NCBI GenBank assembly: GCA_018340375.1
Contig: JAFFJZ010000052.1
Location: 186,001-250,000 of the forward strand
DNA: 64,000 bases
DNA from: Gonatopus flavifemur
Lineage: Eukaryota > Arthropoda > Insecta > Hymenoptera > Dryinidae
Direction of reading: 5' to 3'
Shown: one piece after another, positions 32,292 through 44,172 of the stretch
How positions within the stretch are numbered: position 1 is the first letter of the stretch
Layout: every line of letters begins with the position of its first letter
Translations under genes and position numbers: made by a program
The notes under the pieces: model-generated
Told to the model about the DNA's origin: nothing
Databases searched by the model: none
What the model saw: only the letters and a program-made list of their open reading frames with translations

Positions 32292-34783
32292 TTACGACTG
32301 GTTCGATGAAACCCTCCACCCCTGTCTATTATCCGACGAACGTTTAATTTCTGAATATCTACTACATCCCTTGTCTTGTACGATTTGCTTCATATAACTT
32401 GCTCTAGGTCTACCTTTACCAGTTTCACCATTCATTTTCCCTTCCAATATTGTTTTCAATAAACTCTCATGCCGTACTGTGTGTCCTATAAGATTGCTCC
32501 TCCTTTTCACGATGTGTTTCAAAAGATTTCTTTCTTCATTTATCTGCTCGAGTACTTCTTCATTTTTGACTTTGTCTATCCATTTTATTCTGAGCATCCT
32601 CCTATAACACCACATTTCAAAAGCTTCAAGTCTTCGGTGATCAGTTTTCCCCATTGTCCAAGTTTCGCAACCATATAATGCTGTGCTCCAAACATAACTT
32701 TTCAAGAATTTCTTCCTTACTTCCAAGCTTATATTTTTTGAGCATAATAACTGTACCTTTTGGTGAGAAGCCCATTTCCCTTGTGCTATTCTTGCTCTTA
32801 TATCTGTTTCGCTTTTGCCGTTCTCTGTAATTGTGCTTCCTACACGGAGAAAAAGGAATTCGCTGTAGCAGCAAAATCTACTTTTGCTGGGTTCCTTTTG
32901 CCAGAGCAGCAAATTTTTTGCTGTGACAGCAAACTATTTGCTGTTCCAGCAATCTTGTTAGCTGCGACAGCGAATTTCTTAGCTGTGGCAGCAAAAAATG
33001 TTTACTATCCCAACAAAATTTGTTTGCTATTCTGTATATAATACTGAAAATTCGCTGGCGGAGCAAACAGTTTTTGTTGCCACAGCTAAAAAATTGCTGT
33101 CGTAGCTCACACGATTGCTGTTATAGCGAATTTTTAGCTAGGTCAGCGAAAAATTTTGCTATTCTATATATAACACCTCGATTTGCTGCGTCAGCAAATT
33201 TTTTCTCTCCGTGTAGATATTTGAATTGTTTCACCTGTTCAATTGTCTCGGTATCTATTTTGATTTCCGTTCTTCTAGCTGTTTTCGTTGCTGTACACAT
33301 CAAGAATTTTGTTTTGTCTTTATTTATATTCATACAATAGTTCCCCAATAATATTGTTCTCATAGTGTTGAGAATATTTTCTAACTCAGTACTACTCGTG
33401 GCAAGTATAGCTATGTCATCCGCGAATCTCAACATACTTATATTTTCTCCCTGAATCTGTAATTTCGATTGAATTTCCTCCTTCACTTCGTTCATTGCTT
33501 CTTCTATATATAAACTGAGAATTAGTGGCGATAATGAGCATCCTTGTCTCACCCCTCTTCTTATTTGCGCTTCCCCTTCCTGACCCTCAATGTCTATTAT
33601 TGCACTTTGATTCTTATATAATTCGTGTATTATTCTTCTATCTTTTTAATTTATTACCACCTTCTTCAGGATCGCAAACATCTTCTCCCAGTCCACATTA
33701 TCGAAAGCCTTTTGTATATCTACAAAACCTATGTACACAGATTTCTTCAGCGCTATCCTCTTCTCTATTACTGCCCTAAGTGCTAAGATTGCTTCTCGCG
33801 TTCCCCTATTTTTTCTAAAACCAAACTGATCTCCTGCAAATCTACTCTCCATTTTATTTTCCATCCTCCTGTATATAATTTTGGTCAGTATCTTCGAAGC
33901 ATGTGAAGTTAAACTGATCGTTCTGTAGTTCTCGCATTTGTCTGCCCCTTGTTTTTTCGGGATAGCGACAATTTTATTCTTTTGGAAATCTTCCGGTACT
34001 TCTCCTCCTTCGTACATATCTCTAATCAATTCAAACAGTGCGTCACGATTTCCTTCACTGGAGGCTTTTATAAGGTCCGCACTTATGCCATCCATGCCTG
34101 GCGCTTTATTATTTTCCAATTCTTTCAAAGCCTTGTCGAATTCTGATCTGAATATCCGATCTCCAAATTCTTCCTCATCTACATCCTCCTCCTTCTCTAG
34201 AAGTGCTATATCATCGTTTCCTCTATACAAGTCTTCCACATGATTGATCCACTGTTCTATTTTCTCTTCCGTTTTTATCAATTGTCGTCCTAGAGAATTT
34301 CTGATCTTATTGCTTCTAGATTTCATTTGTCCGAAGAATCTTTTAATAATCCTATATGCTTCATCTATTTTTCCTAAATGCAATCTTATTTCTATTTCCT
34401 GACATTTCTCTTCCAACCACTGTTCTTTTGCTTTCCTTGATTCTCTTATTATTTTATTTCTCAATGATTTGTATCGTTGTTGGTCTTCTTGGCTATCAGT
34501 ATTCTTGTATTTTCTTCTTTCATTTATCAATCCTAAAATATCTCCCGTTATCCGTTTTCTCTTTTTGATCTCCCAATTTTTCATCCAACATTTTCTCGAA
34601 TGCCTCGAGTGTTTGTTTTTGCTTGAGGTTCTTCAAATTCCATCTTTCCTGCATTTTCCTTTTCTTCTTCAGAGATTTGAATTTCAGAGAACATTTCATC
34701 ATCAACATATTATGATCACTATCTATATCTGCACTGGGATAGGTTTTACAGTTTTTCACTTGGTTTCTAAATCTTTGGTCCAC
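32292..34783 (-). pseudogene. LINE endonuclease end and reverse transcriptase
   Basis: Order on the minus strand: ADIDSDHNMLMM (end of an APE-type endonuclease, 34783-34520); frameshift; NKAPGMDGISADLI, FGFRKNRGTREAI and VDIQKAFDNVDW (34584-33646); an in-frame TAA at about 33648-33646; RQGCSLSPLI and RFADDIAIL (33552-33216), the catalytic FADD; the MITE; then GSTITENGKSETDIRARIAQ, YGCETWTM and FEMWCYRRMLRIKW (32840-32292). Without the MITE the frame runs directly from KQFKYL into GSTITE. One frameshift and one stop make it non-functional. Confidence 0.85.
32843..33213. mobile_element. MITE, TA-flanked, copy 2 (inside LINE RT)
   Basis: Same sequence as 30424-30793 with few changes: cacggaga and tctccgtg ends, TA at 32841-32842 and 33214-33215. 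Excision with one TA restores the LINE reading frame exactly, so it arrived after the LINE. Confidence 0.9.
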
Positions 34784-35299
34784 TAATCTAATGAATATCC
34801 ACTGAGTTGATTCGTCGAATGTGAATTAAAATCTGATTTTCCATATTACATCATACATTTGTAGTCAAGACACGTGTTTTTTCCCCTCTTAGACCAATTA
34901 AAATAAAATTTGATGGGAACAAATTATTTGTGTCACTCCTTCAAATTCATCCAGTTGTATTAGGAAAACTGAAATCTTTAGAACTCGTACACGGATTATC
35001 GAATTTTGACCCCCTACACTGTGCGGATTTTTCATTCACTTCATCAATTTTTTTTGTTATGTCTGCTTCGTAATTTTTGAATTCTCCATTCAGAGATCGT
35101 ATTCAAATTTTCTAATAACCCTTGTATACGTCAATATTCAGAATATACGATCGTTTTCCAGGTTCATGGATAAGAAACAGGTGATCGCACAATATCAAAA
35201 CGTAAATCATGACGCAAAATGATGAAAAATTAAAAAAACCATGGGTGCGATCAAAAAACCAGATTTTTCTCATCATATTCTCAAAGCGGGTATCTTTAG

Positions 35300-35732
35300 C
35301 TTTCATTTGAAAAAAAAACAGTCCTGTAGCTGCTGCGCCTCACCTCGAAATATGAATTTGAAAATTACCCGTCCAGATGGTCAAAAGCTCATAAAGTCTG
35401 CGTTGAGAACCCCCTCACAATGAATCCAAAGTGATGAAACGTGTATCTCCCGAATTCAAATATCCCCACGAGACTCTCGTATAATTTCGAGCATGAAATA
35501 CCATTTGGATCAAAAGTTATCGCAATTTTTGTCACGTGGTGCGTGGTCTGTCGGGGAGCGTTGATACGCAATCTCGCGAAACTTCATCATTTTATAACTC
35601 GAAAAGTATGGGATTTGAAGAAAAACGGGTTTGGATTGGTCGATAGAATGGTGATAAGATTCGATGAAAAAAATTTCATAGAAATCCGAGGTGCTGGATG
35701 TCGTGGCTGGATGAACTGACATGGAATGACTC
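35300..35732. repeat. Right foldback arm with uninterrupted Transib target
   Basis: Inverse of left-arm DNA on both sides of the Transib and of the MITE. The junction reads gtcacgtggtgcgtggtctg, equal on the opposite strand to the left flank, a single CCACG, and the right flank of the Transib. It also lacks the MITE at about 35310. Confidence 0.9.
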
Positions 35733-35998
35733 AGAAGTCTGTTTCGAGCAATTGCTCGCGTGAAACTCAAGTTGATCTGAGGGTGGCTTGGCTGAAACGG
35801 AAGAGATACCTTATATTGGCCATTCTCTGATCGGCGAGTAGTTAATCCTCATCTAACGGATTGATGGATTGCTTCACTTGTAGTTCTTCCAATTCCCAAG
35901 GAATCTTTGGAAGAATCCGTCTATTGGAGGTGTGTGCGTAATAAAAGACGTCATTGTACGAGAAGTGCTTTCATTGGGTAAGGATTCGAAAATACTGT

Positions 35999-36433
35999 TC
36001 AGAGCAGCGGGTTTGCCGCGTATATATGGGTGATCTCATCATCGAGAATATCGGAGTAGTGTTGTACGCCGATGAGTAAGTCTGCTGGCCCAGGTTGGTC
36101 GAAGGTTGGATCTGCGAGGTCTAAATAGTGGAATCTCCCACGAATTCCATGCGGTAATGGAACTTTAGGCGTGTAGCTTGATATGGAACTTATCACGATA
36201 GCTTCAACTGATAATCGTGGGTTGTGACGCTTGAATGGAACAATTTGGCAGTTTACGCTCCCTGTATGCGTTGGAAATCGGGAATTCCCCACTCCCACGA
36301 TATCCACTGCACAACGATGACAAAGCAGTTGGAAACTTTGAGCCAGGGCTTCGGTTATGAATGATCCACTGGCGGGGTCAATGATCAATCTACAGGACAG
36401 CCATTCTCCACTATAGGAACATACTCGTGCCAT
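35999..36433 (-). pseudogene. BEL/Pao aspartic protease
   Basis: The frame shows LIIDPASGSFITEALAQ, matching the BEL/Pao retropepsin-like block ALLDxGSxxxFIT, here with Pro-Ala-Ser in place of the usual xGS, and further DLLIGVQHYSDIL, the second conserved block. The protease would cut the polyprotein; the altered active-site motif and the surrounding decay suggest it is inactive. Downstream, out of frame, the LPKIPWELEELQV region of pol is visible near 35890. Confidence 0.75.
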
Positions 36434-36631
36434 TGTCGTACCTAATAACCCTTAGGACGTGGGCGCGGACTGAGATATGCGGTTTGTATGACATTTCAGC
36501 ACCTGTACACTCGGAGGTTTGTCTTGAGAATGTGAAGTGGAGCTCTCTCCAACAGAGGTACTAGTTTTCGAGGGTGTTGAGTAGCGGTCTTCTGAATGAA
36601 GGAGAGTATGGTGATGTCTTTGTTGTCATTC

Positions 36632-36928
36632 TCATTTACTTGCGCAATTTGAGTGCATATGATTGCCGAGACTTGCGGAACATCGCTTCAAAGTTTTGAT
36701 CTTCTCACCTTTTTGTGAAGGTGATGATGCTGAGAACGTAGAACAGTGATAGATTCCATGATCGGCCTGACAAATTGGATACGATAGGTTATTGGAAGTG
36801 GCTTGATTCACGTCAGATGGATGAGGCGGATGAAATGCACGTTGAGAATTCGCGAGAAATGCTTTGGTCGTGTTATTAGTTGAGGTAGATGGCCGTGAAT
36901 TCCTTAAGTGAGAAGCAACACATGTCAT
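36632..36928 (-). pseudogene. BEL/Pao Gag zinc knuckles
   Basis: The C-terminal half reads YPICQADHGIYHCSTF and then KTLKRCSASLGNHMHSNC. These match the two Cys/His knuckles found between Gag and protease in BEL/Pao elements, with some cysteines lost. Nucleic-acid binding in an intact element. Confidence 0.7.
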
Positions 36929-36968
36929 CTGAGGTTCTCGTGGATGTTGCTGTCACTTCAGCGACGTT

Positions 36969-37872
36969 TCATTGTTGTTGAATAAAGGTTTCCAGACCAT
37001 CGAACGTTGGGGAGTTTTCTTCCGACATCTTATCTTCAAAGACGCGTTTGATTTTTGAATTCATTTCCTCCGAAGCTATATTGCAAATAATGAAGTCTGT
37101 GAAATTAAGAAGCTTGAGTCTCCTTAAGGACTCGTATTGTGCAGAGAATACGTCTAAGAATTGACGCAATTGGGTGAAAGAACTGGAATTGGAGAGGTTT
37201 TGATCGAATTAATTTGTCAAGTAGATGTGTTCTCCTATTCTGTCGTTAGTTTAGTAGTCTACTAATTCTTTATAGGCTGTTTCGTAATTGGCCTCTGTGA
37301 ATTCGAAGCTATCTATAATGTGACTTGCGGGAGGTTCTATTGCCGTTCGTAACAATGGAAATTTCAGAATCCCAGGTATGGTCGAGAAATGCACGAGAGT
37401 TTCGAAGAGAGATCGAAATGCGGGGAATTGATCGATATCTCCTTCGAATTCAGGTATTTGAATTGGTACAATCTTTGGTCTCAGCGCTCAATCCGTTGCA
37501 ATCGAGTTATTCGCGATAGCAGTTGCGCTATATGTCACGGCGTTTCGCGTATTACAAATAGATACTGCTTTAGCATCGATTATGAAAAATGGTTCATTGA
37601 ATGCGGCAAACGCTGACGTGGTATCTATCCTTGAGCTCGATGGCATTGATGTATCTATCATGTTTATATGTGTGTTCATTTTCCTCAAATTCGTCTGAAT
37701 CACTGGTTTCCTTGTCTGCCCTTCTCAAGAAAATGTCCTTCTTATCAGGAAGGCTCTCGATCCTGTCAGAAGTGATTTGTACCCGGCTGAATATACGTTC
37801 ACGAGAAGTAATTGGAGTCTCACATTCGAGCTCTTTGTTTGAGATTTTGGTGGCGTCTGTTGAGATAGGCAT
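36969..37872 (-). pseudogene. BEL/Pao Gag
   Basis: Three blocks in order: a charged N-terminal part (37872-37594); KIVPIQIPEFEGDIDQFPAF and LVHFSTIPGILKFPLL (about 37480-37330), the DUF1759-type Gag signature; and RQFLDVFSAQYESLRRLKL (37169-36969), the following conserved helix region. Stops at about 37230-37260 and frame changes separate the blocks. This is the 5' end of the BEL/Pao coding region. Confidence 0.75.
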
Positions 37873-37879
37873 AGAGAAC

Positions 37880-38423
37880 TGGATATACAGAATTTTTCGG
37901 TAGCGAAAATCAAAGAAGGAGTTTTTGATGGTTCACAAATAAGAAAACTACTGGAAGATGAAAAATTCCAGACGGATTTCTCCTTCAACGGAAATGGAGC
38001 CCGGAATGCGTTTAAATCAGTTGTTGCTAGTTTTCTTGGGGATTGAAAAAACCCGGAATACGATATTATGGTTGCCAATTTGTTCAGGAATTATACAAGA
38101 ATGAGTATAAAATAATGTTTCCCCATTCCATCCTATCTCATTATTTGTCATGAATATTCAATCTATCCCTTCAATGTTCCCAATATGAGTAAATATGTCA
38201 CTCAAGATCCATTGTTTACACTCCTAATTAAATTTTCCTCCGGAGAATCTGGGTGATGTAAGTGACAAACATGGTGAGAGGTTTCGTCAAAAACTGAAGT
38301 TCAGAAGAACAGTGTTACCAGGGATTTTTGAATGTGAGAATATGGGGGATTATATTTGGTTTCTCATGAGAGAAACGCATACTACGAAGAACAAAAGACA
38401 ACCCAGGAGCCAAAATTACTTAT
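37880..38423 (+). pseudogene. Z-family ORF, C-terminal fragment
   Basis: Plus-strand blocks: VAKIKEGVFDGSQIRKLLED, VVASFLGD, then after a stop and frame change ENLGDVSDKHGERFRQKL and MGDYIWFLMRET. These are the C-terminal blocks of the Z family, complementary to the N-terminal copies at 463-1275 and 6379-7753. It abuts the 5' end of BEL/Pao Gag, so one may have inserted next to or into the other. Confidence 0.55.
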
Positions 38424-41400
38424 GATTCTCTTCCTTGTTACTATATTCGAATGGAAATGATTCAAGTCAAGTGGACTCTGTTATGAGCTATGGATAACTA
38501 TACGTCTGAAATTGAAGGAAATCTTGAATTTCCACACTTGTACATGAATGGTCGTAACTTCGGTACTCTTCCTCACACTTCCCTTCGTAAGTAGTCCATT
38601 TTCTCCGTAAAAGTGCGAACTACACGTAGGAAATTTGGAATGCGAGATATTTCCACGGTTCATATTTGACCTTGGCGAGAAAGTAACTTTTGTTCCCTCA
38701 TTCTTGTCGAAAAAAGAGTATGTTTCTCGAAAATTTGAATTTTCCTCGCACTCAAACTACCCGAACAATCACGGATGGTGACGATGATATTTGTTGACAA
38801 TTCAATTATTCACATTTTGACAGCTTTTGGAATTAGATTGGTCACTTATGAATCGAGATATAGTCCAATTAGTGAAACTATCATCGAAAAATTATTTTCC
38901 TCATTCCACAACTTCGTATCTCGGAAACTTATCAATGAAAACTTTTTTTCATGATTTTCGAATCCAGCGAGCCAAAATGCACAATAAAAAATAGTGGCGT
39001 CGAATGTGGACAAAATTTTTTTCATTTTGTAGACTGGTGTAATTGGAGGATCTCATTGTACGACAATGTCATTGTTCACTGGATTAATCATATAGCCATT
39101 ATAATCGATCTCATGATTCATTACAATGAAGTGAACGTAAACTCTAGTATGTTTCATTTTCAGGCGATATTCCCTTCTGCCTGTTCTACCTGAAAATCTG
39201 ATACTCTGTAGTGAAAAACAAATGTTCCCCTTGGAAGAAACATTTTAAGTGCATTACAGACTTGTTCCATCCAAAAATCCAATTTCCTATTTGAATAAGA
39301 TGGGCATTATCTTGATATATGGGGATAACTTTTCTTGTTTCAGCTCGGTTCCTCAGTATTGGAGAAATTTTTTGGGGGAAATGAGTATGGTATTTTGGTA
39401 GGGCATTGAACTTGCTAAAAAAAAGTCGCAATGAGTTAAAGCTTTAAGACCAACTGTTTTTAAATTACAGAGTTTGAAAGGTGAACTCCGTTTGTTATTT
39501 GTGTCAACTCGATTTTTGGGTATTGAAAAAATGTTCCGTTGGAAAAAGTGATTATGGTGCTCTTGTCGAGCATCAGATTTGCTACAAAAAAGTCCCTCCT
39601 GAGTCAGAGCTGCATGACTATTACTTTCGGAGTTACAGAACTTGAAAGGTGAATTGAGCTCGTATCGAGTCGAACCTATAAAAAAACCAAATTCACTTTC
39701 CAGCTCTGTAACTTCGAAACACTTGGTCGGACAGAATCAACTCATGAGAACTGTTTTGTGGAAAATTTAATGCCTCATCCAAGTAGCACTGTCATTTTCT
39801 CACGGAAATGTCTTTACTACTGGGAAAAAAATGTTTTCCCGTGTTATTTGTTTCTTACTAGTGTGCAATCCTCGAGCCAGTGGAATTGATAATCAGAAAA
39901 TTAAAATGTGCAAATTGTTTCACGTTGTGGAAATGTCGAAAAATTCATAGCCTGAAAATTGATTTGCCGGGATCGTTTCGGGAAGGAGGGATTGAGGTAA
40001 TTCCAATGCAGTTGAACAATAGTGAACACTGAACGGAATCGAAATATTTATTCGAACGCAACTTTGATTCACAATGTACAAGACCGTATAAACGGTGTGA
40101 GCGGTTGTTTGCATGTGTTAACCCCGGCAATTTATAATGATTTTGGCGTGTATTGAACACAATTTCATTGACCCGAAATACGCGGTCGTGTTCGATACGC
40201 GACGAAAACTGGGCGTTGAGAATTAATAATTAAAATCTCGAAGAAAATTGAGGTTCAACGAACACGTGTAACAAACTGAACCAAAAACGGAAAACCCGTA
40301 AGAAGCGTTGGCCAAGCGAGATAGAGAGCGTCCGCCACACTTGTTCCTTTTGTGTCGTCGCGAGGAAGAAAAGTGGGATGGCCCTGTTGCGTAATGACAC
40401 ATTTATTGATAAACGCGCAATATTGGCATATAACGACCGTGTTAGATCATATCATTCTGTTCTTTCGAACGAATTCAACGGAGATACATGAACCGGGACT
40501 GTGTCAATCATCTTATAGAAAAGGTTTTGAGACCAGGGCCGTACGACTCAATTGACACAGCTTAAATTTCTTGATTTTATTCATTCATTCCGCAACAGTT
40601 AGGAAATTGAATTCTTGGATGAGCTAAGACATTAATGCACTCAAAATTCTTCTTGCCAACGGGAAAATCTGTTTTTGACGATGAAGTATCAGATTTCCAG
40701 GTGAGACAGAGAGCCAAAACAGACTGCCTACAGATGGAAAACCTCAGTGGATTCCACTAAACAAAGGAGAAGGACATGGCTCGAATAAAAACCTCAATGG
40801 AGTTGATTTGAATTATGGAATTCGTTAATTCTCATGTTATGTGATCGACCCTCTAAATCTGTTTACTTTTTCCAACATCTCATTCATTGCTGCTCGATAG
40901 AGTGGTTAACTGAGTAATTTGGAATTATTATCAATCAGTGAAATTGAATAAACTGACGAGTTCCAATCACTCCAAACCTAATCTGATGAGAAAATTAATT
41001 CAATTCAAACAAGAAAATTTATTCGAATTATTTTTCAGCTTATGATTATCAATGTGTCCTTGGCTCACTTTCCACTTCAATTTATATTCGCAATTTCCGC
41101 GTTTGAAAGGTAGATCAGAAATTCACAAAAATTTCAGACAATTTGAAACTTTTATTGAATTCCTATCTACAATAGATAATTGCCCCTGTCATCATGATTC
41201 ACCCTGTTCAAAGTGCCAAAGCAATTCATTAAAAGGAACATTATTACGAAATAAGTAGGATTTGCAACAAAATATGCATAAAAAATCCATGAAATTCTAT
41301 GGAAAACTTTCAATGTTTCTTTATGATAATTCTGAAATTGAATTTCATCTCATCGTCCGGTGAAGATTGAAGCTGATGGGCCATGTTTGGAATTGGGGAA

Positions 41401-41494
41401 TGTTTTATAATGGTATGAAATTCCATTCCATAATTAGTCATAAAGAATTTTTCAGACTTTTTCGTAAGAATTCATGAATTCTCTTGCAAATCGC
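38424..41494. other. Non-coding repeats, no gene recognised
   Basis: About 39240-39480 and 39530-39720 are diverged direct repeats sharing ttgctaaaaaaaagtc / ttgctacaaaaaagtc and gagtttgaaaggtgaa / gaacttgaaaggtgaa. Nothing else is recognised; ORFs are short and without motifs. Confidence 0.3.
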
Positions 41495-41710
41495 ACGAAG
41501 AAAAGTATATGGGATTGATGACCATTCGCTTTGGTTCTCATCGTGACTCTAGGATAGGATTTGAATGATCCGCATCGCGATCTGGTGATCGTCCCTACGT
41601 TGAACTATGTTAACATGAACAGTTCATCACGCTCATTCCGAAGTCAAGTAGTACGTAAACAATTTTGAAATACCTGCCACTGAACTTTCATACTAACGGT
41701 CTTGATCATG
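41495..41710 (+). repeat. Relic of Transib 5' region
   Basis: The DNA resembles 25660-26160 upstream of the Transib transposase: atgaccattcgctttggttc against attaccattcgtttttcttc, and gcgatctggtgatcgt against gcgatttggtgatcgt, in the same order but with deletions. The X-box-like palindrome is not conserved. Probably a remnant of a related element. Confidence 0.4.
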
Positions 41711-42296
41711 AATCACTATGACACTTCAAACAGGTTATTGAATGTGCGATTCAATATATGGCACAATATATAAATTTCGTGAGACATACATAGAATCATG
41801 TATGCATGTTGTTCTGCAGGGATTTGGTGAAAATTACATCTGGTTACGAACAGTGTTGACATAGGGTTCAAAGGGAGCGTTCCTTCCAAATCGGACGGTT
41901 CGAAAAATGTTTTTTGATTTCCTCGGTTCTTTGACAGTATTCAGTACCCATCAAAGAATATTCCCTGGACACATTTGGGATTTTCATGATGACACATCCA
42001 GAAGATATCGGATTTCCAGAAAATCACCCGTTTTTTGGTTTTCTGCCCATGATTTCGTTAATGATGGTCCGAATCGAAAGTTGTTTAATTCAGAGGTTTG
42101 GTTTCTTTATGTACTTTCCAGGAAGAACAACGAAAAAGGATCCAAAGTGTTCTTCTGAATGATTTTGGCGTTCAAAACTTGGGATATCGTTTTCAAAAGT
42201 GAGTGCGTATTTCGATTTTTTCCACAATTTTCTAGGACAAACTCTCCTTGCAACCATTTCCAAGCCGGGTCTGATCGTGGGCTCCTGGGAATTAAC
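41711..42296. other. No recognisable feature
   Basis: One 83-codon plus ORF (41907-42158) lacks motifs. The segment ends at the TTAA flank of the next element. Confidence 0.25.
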
Positions 42297-43662
42297 CCAT
42301 TAATGCTCATGGCGGAACTGCTGGGCCTACGGAGAGGTAACTATTGGGAATGGGATATCTGGGTGGAGGATGAACATCCACGGACAAAAGAAATTTTTAC
42401 AATTTGTTTAAACAATTATTGTTTAAACAATTTGTTGAAAATATGAACTCACGTGGATGAAGACCCCAGGATCTTATTCTACGGGAAATTTCATGTAAGA
42501 ATAGGTGGTTCGGAAAGTTTTCAACCATCGCATTTGTTTGTAAATAACAATTATAAACAAGTTCAAATACTCCATACCCGTTCGTGCCCACGGTGAAACT
42601 GCTGGTCCTACGGGAAAAGTGACTATTGATGATGAGATATCTGGGTGAAGGATGAACATCCACGGAGGGAAAAAAATTTTTACAATTTGTTTAAACAATT
42701 ATTGTTCAAACAATTTGTTGAAAATATGGATTCACGTGGATGAAAACCCCGGCATCGTGTTCTACGGAAAATTTCATATGAAAATAGGTAGTTTGGAAAG
42801 TTTTCAACCATCGCATTGGTTTGTAAATAACAATTATAAACATTTTCGAAAACTCCATACCCGATCGTGCCCACGGTGAAACTTCTGGGACTACGAGGAG
42901 AGTAACTATTGGGAATAGGATATCTGGGTAGAGGATGAACATCCACGGAGGAAAAAAATTTTTACAATTTGTTTAAACACTTATTGTTTAAACAATTTGT
43001 TGAAAATATGAATTCACGTGGATGAGAACCCCGGGATCGTGTTCTACGGGGAATTTCGTATAAGAGAAGGTGGTTTGAGAAGTTTTCAACCATCGCATTT
43101 CTTTGTAAGTAACAATTATAAACGATTTCGAATACTCCATACCCGTTCGTGCCCACGGTAAAACTGCTGGGCGTACGGGAAAAGTGACTATTGGGAATAG
43201 GATATCTGGGTGGGGGATGAACATCCACGGGGAAAAAATATTTGTACATTTTGTTTAAACAATTATTGTTTGAACAATTCGTTGAAAATATGAATTCACG
43301 TGGATGAAGACCCTAGGATCGTGTTCTACGGAAAATTTCATATAAGAAAAGGTGGGTCGGGAAGTTTTCAACCATCGCATTTGTTTGTAAATAATAATTA
43401 TAAACAATTTCGAATACTCCATATCCGTTCGTGCCACGGAAACTGCTGGACCTACGGGAAAAGTAACTATTGAAAATAGGATATCTGGGTGGTGGATGAA
43501 CATCCGCTGAAAAAAAATTTTCAACAAATTGTTTAAACAATAATTGTTCAAACGGATTGTAACATTTTTTTTCCCGTGGACGTTCATTCTCCACCCAGAT
43601 ATCCTATTTCCGATAGTTTCTTTTCCCGTAGGCCAAGCAGTTTTGCCATGGGCATTAATGGG
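42297..43662. mobile_element. piggyBac-type MITE with internal 282-bp tandem array
   Basis: Ends are cccattaatgctcatgg and ccatgggcattaatggg, flanked on each side by TTAA (42293-42296 and 43663-43666), the piggyBac target. Inside, about four units of 282-284 bp repeat (ttacaatttgtttaaacaat near 42397, 42679 and 42961, and a variant near 43246), each containing the palindrome gtttaaacaattattgtttaaac or a variant. The last 150 bp are the inverse of the first. No transposase. Confidence 0.8.
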
Positions 43663-43997
43663 TTAATATTTTTCCTCGACTTTTGAAAATTGGAAAAGGA
43701 TGTTTCCCCCTATTACCCATTCCAAATACCAATATTTATCATTATGTTCTCTTTTTTAACTCATCCTGAATCATTCTGTGTATCTGAATCCATCATTGTC
43801 ACATCTTCCTGTATGCAGGAGATAGAAAATCCTACCATGTCACCTGAATATTGTTCCTCAAAAGTTCTATACAATTCTTCGCAACTGCATAGAATGAGTT
43901 TTCTTACGTGTTCTCCTTGGCCTTCATTTTTTTACACAGAAAGAAAATCTTCTCTGTTACCCTCACATCATCATTCTCATAAAATTCCATGATTCCA

Positions 43998-44172
43998 CAG
44001 TCGAACCCCCTTGATCCGAGGTAATATGGACAGAGCCTACTTGGAGAGTTCACCTCGGATAATACGGAAACATACAGCGGAACCCCGTCTATTCAAGGTG
44101 ATACGGGGAAATTTTACCCCTAATAACACGGAGCTTCGGTTAATAGGGAGCCGGATAATTAAGATTCCACTG
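43998..44172. mobile_element. pogo/Tigger-type MITE
   Basis: Ends cagtcgaacccccttgatcc and, inverted, cagtggaatcttaattatcc. These resemble pogo-like termini (CAGTxGAAxCTxxATTATCC). TA follows the right end; the left flank is CA. About 175 bp, no ORF. Confidence 0.5.

Larger units (their letters stand above)
32273..34785 (-). mobile_element. 5'-truncated LINE (non-LTR retrotransposon)
   Basis: Flanked by an 11-bp duplication ATCTAATGAAT (32262-32272 and 34786-34796) in the right foldback arm. The 3' end (left, minus strand) ends in cttcatgatg rather than a long poly(A), as in RTE-like elements; clade assignment is tentative. It contains the end of an endonuclease domain and a reverse transcriptase, so the 5' end is truncated. 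A 371-bp MITE interrupts the RT ORF. Confidence 0.85.
24331..35732. mobile_element. Foldback element with about 1-kb inverted arms, carrying nested insertions
   Basis: The left arm is 24331-24528 plus 30196-31560; the right arm is 32234-32272 plus 34797-35732. After removing the nested Transib, MITE and LINE the arms are each about 0.98 kb and closely similar along their whole length. Outer ends read gagtcattccatgtcagttc and its inverse. The unique centre (31561-32233) holds a K-family ORF fragment. The host DNA on both sides is BEL/Pao pol. I could not fix the target duplication; a 3-bp CTT is possible. Confidence 0.75.
20840..37880 (-). mobile_element. BEL/Pao retroelement, decayed, split by a nested foldback element
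   Basis: Minus-strand order: Gag (37872-36632), protease (36433-35999), start of reverse transcriptase (to 35733), then foreign DNA (24331-35732), then further reverse transcriptase (24330-23950), connection region (23937-23728) and C-terminal pol blocks (21585-21177, perhaps 21106-20840). The reading on either side of the foreign DNA is consecutive (ends in IARNRL, resumes VNLERRL), so the foldback element was inserted into an already present BEL/Pao. Most of the RT palm is deleted and many stops occur. LTRs were not identified. Confidence 0.75.

Noticed and set aside
24326..35737. Target-site duplication of the foldback element
   Set aside because: Flanks (attgacaa and agaagtct) do not match convincingly; a 3-bp CTT reading requires uneven ends.
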